64,000 nucleotides of DNA from Streptomyces griseorubiginosus. GTDB taxonomy: Bacteria > Actinomycetota > Actinomycetes > Streptomycetales > Streptomycetaceae. The notes under the pieces were generated by a model, which saw only the letters and a program-made list of their open reading frames with translations, was not told the origin of the DNA and did no database searches. The DNA is taken from NCBI RefSeq assembly GCF_001514195.1, contig NZ_KQ948735.1:485413-549412 (forward strand), written 5' to 3'. Shown here one piece after another: positions 58,791-64,000 of the stretch. Position numbers and translations under genes: made by a program. The stretch's first letter is position 1. Every line of letters starts with the position of its first letter.

Positions 58791-59377
58791 CGTGCTCCGC
58801 CTCCGCGGTAGCCGAGGGTTCTCTGGACCGTGTCGGGCCGGGCACCGCAGCCGCGGCCCGCGACGAACGGCCGGAACGCCGCCGCCAGCCGGTGCCCGAA
58901 GTCGTCGGCCTCGGCCTCGTCCGCGGCCCGGGAGCCGTTGCGGGCGGCCACCGTCAGGGCGACGGAGTCCCAGCCGGGCCGGTTCGCGAGGGCGTCGGCC
59001 GCGGCCGCGTGGTGATGGGCGTGGCCCGCGTGCAGGTGCCACAGCTCGTGGCCCAGGATGACGAGTTGCTGCATCGCCTCGGCGCGTTCCTCGACGATGA
59101 CGAGGTCGAAGTCCTGGAACTCCACCCACAGCCCGGTGACGGCGATCTCGTCGGGGAAGCGCTCGAAGCGCAGGTCGACGGGGCGTCCACCGCGCCGGCC
59201 GCTCATCGCCTGGCACAGGGCCCGGCACAGCTCGGGCACGTCGGCCGGGGGACGGGGTCGGGCCCGGACCGCGGCGGTGAGGTGGGAGACCAGATCGCGC
59301 ATGGCCGGGGTCGCCCGGCTGCGTCGTAGCGCCGAGGCGATCCGGGCCGCACTCCTGCGCGCGCCCGCGATGTCCAT
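58787..59377 (-). CDS. ImmA/IrrE-type metallopeptidase
   Basis: This encodes 196 residues from the ATG at 59377 (AGGGGGTGG upstream). The zinc motif HELWH (His 110, Glu 111, His 114) is in VILGHELWHLHAGHAHH, and EAEADDFGHRLAAA supplies the distal acidic ligand. The family cleaves repressors or acts in toxin-antitoxin and stress switches, usually with an HTH partner; none is adjacent here. It is the first gene of a three-gene unit with the MAB_1171c-type and FAD genes. Confidence 0.85.
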   Translation of the reverse strand: MDIAGARRSAARIASALRRSRATPAMRDLVSHLTAAVRARPRPPADVPELCRALCQAMSGRRGGRPVDLRFERFPDEIAVTGLWVEFQDFDLVIVEERAEAMQQLVILGHELWHLHAGHAHHHAAAADALANRPGWDSVALTVAARNGSRAADEAEADDFGHRLAAAFRPFVAGRGCGARPDTVQRTLGYRGGGAR

Positions 59378-59475
59378 CCCACCCCCTGAGCGTCCCGCCG
59401 CCGTAGGACGGGCTGTTCGAGAGTACGCGCCCCCGAACCGCCCCGTCACGCGATCCGATTCTGCTGCATACCCCA

Positions 59476-59540
59476 TTGACTTGAAAGGGCTTCCTGCCTA
59501 CGGTCCGTCCGGGATGGCGACCATGATTCGAAATAGCGAA
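59476..59540 (+). promoter_or_regulatory. HrdB-type promoter and operator-like palindrome for the GH51 gene
   Basis: TTGACT (59476-59481), a 17-bp spacer and TACGGT (59499-59504) form a strong principal-sigma promoter with an expected start near 59511. TTCG-N6-CGAA (59527-59540) lies just downstream of that start, where a repressor could block transcription. Confidence 0.7.
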
Positions 59541-59607
59541 CAAGCGTAACCCTGTCGTCGAACCGCACCCGCCGACGAACCAGGCCCCTCCACCCCGAAA
59601 GGCGCAC

Positions 59608-61122
59608 ATGAGCTCCACCGCCCGCTTCACCCTCGACCCCGCCTTCCGGATCGGCAGGGTCGACCCCCGTGTGTTCGGCTCCTTCGTGGAACACCTCGGC
59701 CGCTGCGTCTACACCGGCATCTTCGAACCCGGCCACCCCACCGCGGACGAGGACGGCATCCGCACCGACGTCCTGGACCTCGTCCGCGAACTCGGCGTCA
59801 CCGCCCTGCGCTACCCCGGCGGCAACTTCGTCTCCGGCTACAAGTGGGAGGACTCGGTCGGCCCCGTCGAGGACCGCCCCCGCCGCCTCGACCTGGCCTG
59901 GCGCTCCACCGAGACCAACCGCTTCGGCCTCTCCGAGTACATCGCCTTCCTGAAGAAGGTCGGCCCTCAGGCCGAGCCGATGATGGCCCTCAACCTCGGC
60001 ACCCGCGGTGTCGCCGAGGCCCTCGAACTCCAGGAGTACGCCAACCACCCGGCCGGCACCGCCCTGTCCGACCTGCGGGCCGCGCACGGCGACAAGGACC
60101 CCTTCGGCATCAGGCTCTGGTGCCTGGGCAACGAGATGGACGGCCCCTGGCAGACCGGCCACAAGACGGCGACGGAGTACGGCCGGATCGCCGCCGAGAC
60201 GGCCCGCGCGATGCGCCAGATCGACCCGGACGTCGAACTCGTCGCCTGCGGCTCCTCCAGCCAGTCCATGCCCACGTTCGCCGAGTGGGAGGCGACGGTC
60301 CTCGCCGAGACCTACGACCTCGTCGACTACATCTCCCTGCACGCCTACTACCAGCCCGAGGACGGCGACCTCGACTCCTTCCTGGCCTCCGCCGTCGACA
60401 TGGAGTCCTTCATCGAGAACGTGGTCGCCACCGCCGACCACATCGGCGCGCGCCTGAAGTCGAAGAAGAAGATCAACCTCTCCTTCGACGAGTGGAACGT
60501 CTGGTACATGTCGAAGTGGCACGAGATCGAGAACTCCGGCGCCCGGGACTGGGCGGAGGCCCCCCGCCTCCTGGAGGACAACTACAGCGTTCTGGACGCC
60601 GTCGTCTTCGGCTCCCTCCTCATCGCGCTGCTGCGCCACGCGGACCGCGTCACCGTCGCCTGTCTCGCCCAGCTGGTCAACGTGATCGCCCCGATCATGA
60701 CCGAGCCGGGCGGGCCGGCCTGGCGCCAGACCACGTTCTTCCCGTTCGCCCAGGCCTCGAAGTACGGCCGCGGCGAGGTCCTCGACGTCCGGGTCGACTC
60801 GCCGACCCACGACACGAAGAAGTACGGCGAGACGGACCTCCTGCACGCCACCGCGGTACGCGCCGAGGACGGCACGGTCACCGTCTTCGCCGTCAACCGC
60901 AGCCGGACCGGCGCCCTGCCCCTCGAAGTCGCCCTGAACGGCCTCGACCTGACCGAGGTCGTCGAGCACAGCGTCCTCGCCGACGCCGACCCGGACGCCC
61001 GCAACACCCTCGCCGAGCCGGAGCGGGTCGCCCCGCACCCGGCCGAGGGCACCGCGCTGACGGACGGCACCCTCACCGCCGTACTGGAGCCGCTGTCCTG
61101 GAACGTGATCCGGCTCGGCTGA
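59608..61122 (+). CDS. GH51 alpha-L-arabinofuranosidase
   Basis: This encodes 504 residues, the usual length; GAAAGG precedes the ATG. Family landmarks are present: VFGSFVEHLGRCVYTGIF near the N-terminus, GVTALRYPGGNFVSGYKWEDSVGP, WCLGNEMDGPWQ with the acid/base Glu, and INLSFDEWNVWYM with the nucleophile Glu. No signal peptide, so it works on arabino-oligosaccharides inside the cell, releasing L-arabinofuranose. It has its own promoter and operator-like site. It converges on the kinase-GH114 gene with a short gap. Confidence 0.95.
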   Translation: MSSTARFTLDPAFRIGRVDPRVFGSFVEHLGRCVYTGIFEPGHPTADEDGIRTDVLDLVRELGVTALRYPGGNFVSGYKWEDSVGPVEDRPRRLDLAWRSTETNRFGLSEYIAFLKKVGPQAEPMMALNLGTRGVAEALELQEYANHPAGTALSDLRAAHGDKDPFGIRLWCLGNEMDGPWQTGHKTATEYGRIAAETARAMRQIDPDVELVACGSSSQSMPTFAEWEATVLAETYDLVDYISLHAYYQPEDGDLDSFLASAVDMESFIENVVATADHIGARLKSKKKINLSFDEWNVWYMSKWHEIENSGARDWAEAPRLLEDNYSVLDAVVFGSLLIALLRHADRVTVACLAQLVNVIAPIMTEPGGPAWRQTTFFPFAQASKYGRGEVLDVRVDSPTHDTKKYGETDLLHATAVRAEDGTVTVFAVNRSRTGALPLEVALNGLDLTEVVEHSVLADADPDARNTLAEPERVAPHPAEGTALTDGTLTAVLEPLSWNVIRLG

Positions 61123-61140
61123 CCGGGGTCCCCGGGGGCG

Positions 61141-62906
61141 TCAGCAGGTCTTCCGCAGGAAGCCGGCGGCGCCCTCGGGCACCACGTCCGGGTCCCGGCG
61201 CACCACGCTGAGCGTGCCGCCCCAGTGGGCGCACGCCGTGGCCATGCCCTTGCCGGTGTACTCGACCACCAGGACGTTGCCGTCGAAGGCGTCGGCGAAC
61301 GCGCCGCACTCGTCGTACTCCGCGCACTCCTCCGCCATGGCGAAGTCCAGGCCCACCGACGCGCGGTCGGCGAGGAGTTCCGTGGTGTTCTTCTGCGCGA
61401 CGGCCAGGCCCTTGGCGTGGGCGTGCCGCGTCAGCAGCTTCATCAGGGCCTCTGCCTGACCGGCCTTGAGGTACGACGGGAAGCGGGCGAAGGAGTCGTA
61501 GTTGTCGGGCTCCACGGCCCGGTAGCCTTGGCCGCGCAGGAGTCGATCCAGCCCTCCAGCCTGGTGGCGATCCGCTCGCGCTTTCCGGCGGTACGGATGT
61601 CCAGGACCGCCTCGTCCCAGTCCTTGTCGTGGACGACCTTCCCGTGGGTGTCGCGCAGCAACAGGTCGGCGTCCCAGTCCCGTTCCGTCCCGGACTCCGC
61701 CTGGTAGGCGTTGATGTTGCAGATGTTGTAGAGCCCCTCGCCGGGGGCGTCCTCGTAGCTGCGGCTCACCACGCGCACGTCCGCCGCCGGGGGGTACGCG
61801 CCGCCGATCTGGTAGTCCCAGGGCACGTGTCGGGGCGGCAGCGTCACGGCTGGTGTGGACCCGGGTGCGGCGGACACCGGCCCGCTCGGTGCCGGGGACG
61901 CGCTCCTGCCGGCCGACCCGGCCCGTACCGCCGCGATGGTCAGCCCGGTCAGGGCCAGGGCGGCGACGGCACCGACGAGGACGCGCCGCCGGGGCCCGCG
62001 CCGCGAGACCGGGGGGCCGGTTTTGGTGGGTCCGGCCTTGGTGAGGTCGGACGCAGGTGCGGGCGGCGGCTCTACGGCCGGGCTCGCAGGGGCTGCCTCC
62101 GTGTCCGGCAACTGCCTGAGCAGCTCGTGCAGTTCACCGATCTCCGGCCGGGCTCCCGGGTCCTTGTCCAGGCAGCGTTCGGCGATGCTCCGCAGCGGTT
62201 CCGCGACCCCGTCCAGGGCCGGCGGCTCGTACATCACCTGATAGCCCGTCAAGTAGGGGCTGCTGCCGTCGAAGGGGCGGCTGCCGGTGGCCGCGTAGAC
62301 CAGCAGGGACCCCAGCGAGAAGACGTCCGAGGCGCCGGTGACCTCGCGGGGCGCGGCGAACTGCTCCGGGGACATGAAGGGCGGGGTGCCGATCAGCCGC
62401 CCGGTCATGGTGAGCGCCTCGTTGTCGACGGCGTACGAGATGCCGAAGTCGATGACCCGGGGCCCGTCCTCGGCCATCAGGACATTGCTCGGCTTCAGGT
62501 CCCGGTGGACCATGCCGACCCGGTGGATGTCCCGCAGCGCCTCGACGAGGCCCAGCGCGAGCACCCGCAGCGCGCCGCCGCGCAGCGGGCCGTCCTGGGC
62601 CACGATGTCCGCGAGGGTGCGGCCCGGGACGTACAGGGTCGCCATCCACGGCTGCGGGGCGTCCGGGTCCGCGTCCACCACCGGGGCCGTGAACGCCCCG
62701 CTGACCCGGCGGGCCGCCGCGACCTCCTGACGGAAGCGGGTGCGGAACTCCTCGTCCAGCGCGAACGCGGGGTGCACCAGCTTGACGGCGACCCGCCGCC
62801 CGGACTCCGAACGGCCCAGGTAGACGACCCCCATGCCGCCGCTGCCCAGCCGGTCGACCAGCGTGTAGCCGCCGATTGACGCCGGATCGCCGGGAGTCAG
62901 CGGCAT
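61141..62906 (-). pseudogene. Ser/Thr kinase fused to a GH114-like ectodomain, split by a one-base frameshift
   Basis: The kinase frame starts at the ATG at 62906 and has all motifs: LGSGGMGVVYLG, VAVKLVHP, HRDLKPSNVL, IDFGISY and TPPFMSPEQF. A Pro-rich linker and one membrane helix (VLVGAVAALALTGLTIAAV) lead to an exported domain. At about 61526 the frame is lost after DSCAAK and soon stops (61443). The -1 frame resumes exactly with EPDNYDSF and runs to 61141. One added G in the minus strand near 61526 would restore a single 588-residue chain. The rejoined ectodomain (WDYQIGGAYPP...DWDEAVLDIRT...EPDNYDSF...FAMAEECAEYDECG...VVRRDPDV) matches GH114 endo-alpha-1,4-polygalactosaminidases. It may be a real mutation, a sequencing error or programmed slippage. 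Confidence 0.85.
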
Positions 62907-62972
62907 CGCGGGTCACCTTCCAGGGACGAGTGCTCGAAATGTCAGGGTGTTCGAACTTTCAAGGACAGCAGG

Positions 62973-64000
62973 CTAGCGGCCGGGCGCCGGCACCGGGGCG
63001 ACCGGTACGCCCCCGGCCGACGTCCCCAGCAGTCTCAGCCGTACGTCCCCGGGCCCGGACTCCGTCGTCCCGTCCGAAAGGACCGCCAGGGCAAGGGTGT
63101 TGGTGCCCCGGGTGCGCAGGATGCCGTTGGGCAGCACGAAGGTGTGCTGCGGTCCCACGTCGTTGATGTACTGGCCCATGTTCCAGCCGTTGAGGAAGAT
63201 CTGGACGCGGTAGGCGCGCTTCGGGTCGTCGTCGAGGACGAGGCCGACGGAGGCGTCGATGTCGGCGTCCACGGCGAGCCGGAACGTCGTCCGGTACCAG
63301 GTGACCCCCTGGCGCCGGTCGGCGCGCGGCAGTTCGGCGGGCTCCCAGTGCTCCTCGGCGAAGCCCGGCAGGTGCCAGCCCTTGCGCTCCCCGTACAGCC
63401 CGCCGTTGTTGAGCGGCCCGCGCACCGGGTCCGGTGCCGTCTCGCCCTGGATGCGCCAACGCGCCTTCGGGGAACCGCCCTTGAAGGAGACGCCCGTCAA
63501 CCCCCGGGCCGCCTTGTGGGAGTCGGCCGACCTGCCGTCCATGTCGTGCGCCATGCGCCGGACCAGGACCGACAGCACGCGGGGCGACTGCCCGGTGGGC
63601 GGTGGCGTGTCGAAGGTGGCCGTGGCCGTCCAACTGCCCTTCCGGACAGTGGACTTGTCCGGCACCGGCATCCTGTGCGTGCCCAGCGGCTCCCCGTCCA
63701 GCCACGCCATCAGCAGCCCCTGCGTGCCCGTGCTGTAGGTCAGCGAGACCGACTCCAGGTCCGCCGCGTCCGTCAGCCGTCCCCGGTACCAGACGTCGCC
63801 GTAGTGGAAGCCGTAGTCGTCGGCGAACAGCACCGGCCCGCCCTTGGGGACCGGGGTGAGGCTGTACGAGCCGGTGCGGTCGGCCGGTGTCCAGCCGGAG
63901 TCGTCGTAGTCCGGGAGCACCTCGAAGTTCTCGGTACGGCTCCGCCAGCCGTCCAGCGCGGGCAGCCGCACCTCGCCCACGGCGGGGATGGGCAGCTGCC
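62973..64000 (-). CDS. C-terminal part of a beta-galactosidase-like glycosidase (GH35 type), partial
   Basis: The frame is open to the right edge (reading QLPIPAVGEVRLPAL before any start), so the N-terminal catalytic part lies outside the window. The visible ~342 residues contain two jelly-roll, lectin-like domains typical of the end of GH35 beta-galactosidases: FADDYGFHYGDVWYRGRL...GTQGLLMAWLDGEPLGTH, then ARWRIQGE...GLYGERKGWHLPGF...GVTWYRTTFRLAVDADIDASVGLVLDDD and VQIFLNGWNMGQYINDVGPQHTFVLPNGILRTRGTNTLALAVLS. The family call depends on these domains alone. It is 66 bp from the kinase gene start, same strand. Confidence 0.8.
   Translation of the reverse strand, partial: QLPIPAVGEVRLPALDGWRSRTENFEVLPDYDDSGWTPADRTGSYSLTPVPKGGPVLFADDYGFHYGDVWYRGRLTDAADLESVSLTYSTGTQGLLMAWLDGEPLGTHRMPVPDKSTVRKGSWTATATFDTPPPTGQSPRVLSVLVRRMAHDMDGRSADSHKAARGLTGVSFKGGSPKARWRIQGETAPDPVRGPLNNGGLYGERKGWHLPGFAEEHWEPAELPRADRRQGVTWYRTTFRLAVDADIDASVGLVLDDDPKRAYRVQIFLNGWNMGQYINDVGPQHTFVLPNGILRTRGTNTLALAVLSDGTTESGPGDVRLRLLGTSAGGVPVAPVPAPGR

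Noticed and set aside
61443..62906. Treating the kinase as a complete 487-residue gene
   Set aside because: The last ~20 residues (Pro/Thr/Ser/Arg-rich) are out-of-frame translation; the true domain continues in the next frame.

Overview
The window is high-GC actinobacterial DNA and reads as a Streptomyces chromosome. The signs are third-position GC bias in nearly every gene, frequent GTG and TTG starts, strong AGGAGG-type ribosome sites, a rare in-frame TTA (bldA-type) codon, many secreted hydrolases with Sec or Tat signals, and many stand-alone regulators. I saw no rRNA, tRNA, insertion sequence, phage gene or CRISPR array. About 50 genes are supported. The two outermost are cut by the window edges, and one is broken by a frameshift.

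Layout. 1-1.6 kb (-): a small secreted protein, then a trypsin-fold protein that has lost two catalytic residues. 2.1-8.6 kb (+): a likely toxin/immunity locus, made of a Tat-exported ALF-repeat, alanine-rich protein with a TTA codon, a secreted nuclease-like protein and a DUF1963-like protein. 9.2-12.8 kb (+): an Lrp/AsnC regulator with an operator-like inverted repeat, and a three-module kinase / M23-like / class III aminotransferase fusion. 13-15.8 kb (+): a Tat-exported molybdenum hydroxylase pair (IorB/IorA-like) separated by a 15-bp tandem array. 15.9-18.1 kb (+): a membrane-anchored ECF sigma factor carrying an AbfB sugar-binding domain, and an amphi-Trp protein.

18.1-31.4 kb: a class II glutamine amidotransferase, a GH36 alpha-galactosidase, a GH5 endoglucanase with a ricin-type lectin, a secreted protein of unknown role, an S53 peptidase, a large LuxR (LAL) ATPase regulator and an amino-acid permease. 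31.8-33.9 kb: STAS-ANTAR and MEDS-HATPase proteins facing each other as a candidate sigma-factor partner-switch. 34-41.5 kb: an MreB-like protein, a carboxyltransferase / MatB / ATP-grasp group, a MerR-PP2C fusion and small enzymes.

41.4-52.8 kb (-): a compact chain of nine genes, mostly joined by ATGA/GTGA overlaps, built around an AftD-like arabinofuranosyltransferase, with a DUF3068 gene behind its own strong promoter. It contains a GT4 glycosyltransferase, three methyltransferases, a condensation-like acyltransferase, a DMT transporter and a Trm112-like protein, and looks like a cell-envelope glycan pathway. 53-64 kb: PucR and IclR regulators, an SMP-30 lactonase, an ImmA/IrrE - MAB_1171c - FAD monooxygenase operon, a GH51 arabinofuranosidase with a clear promoter, a Ser/Thr kinase fused to a GH114 ectodomain but split by a one-base frameshift, and the tail of a beta-galactosidase.

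Two themes recur. One is polysaccharide sensing, synthesis and breakdown, in which arabinofuranose may appear three times (AbfB domain, AftD, GH51). The other is short tandem repeats whose unit is a multiple of three bases (33, 15, 21 and 24 bp), clustered between 10.8 and 18.1 kb. All functions are inferred from reading motifs and domain patterns; no database search was run.
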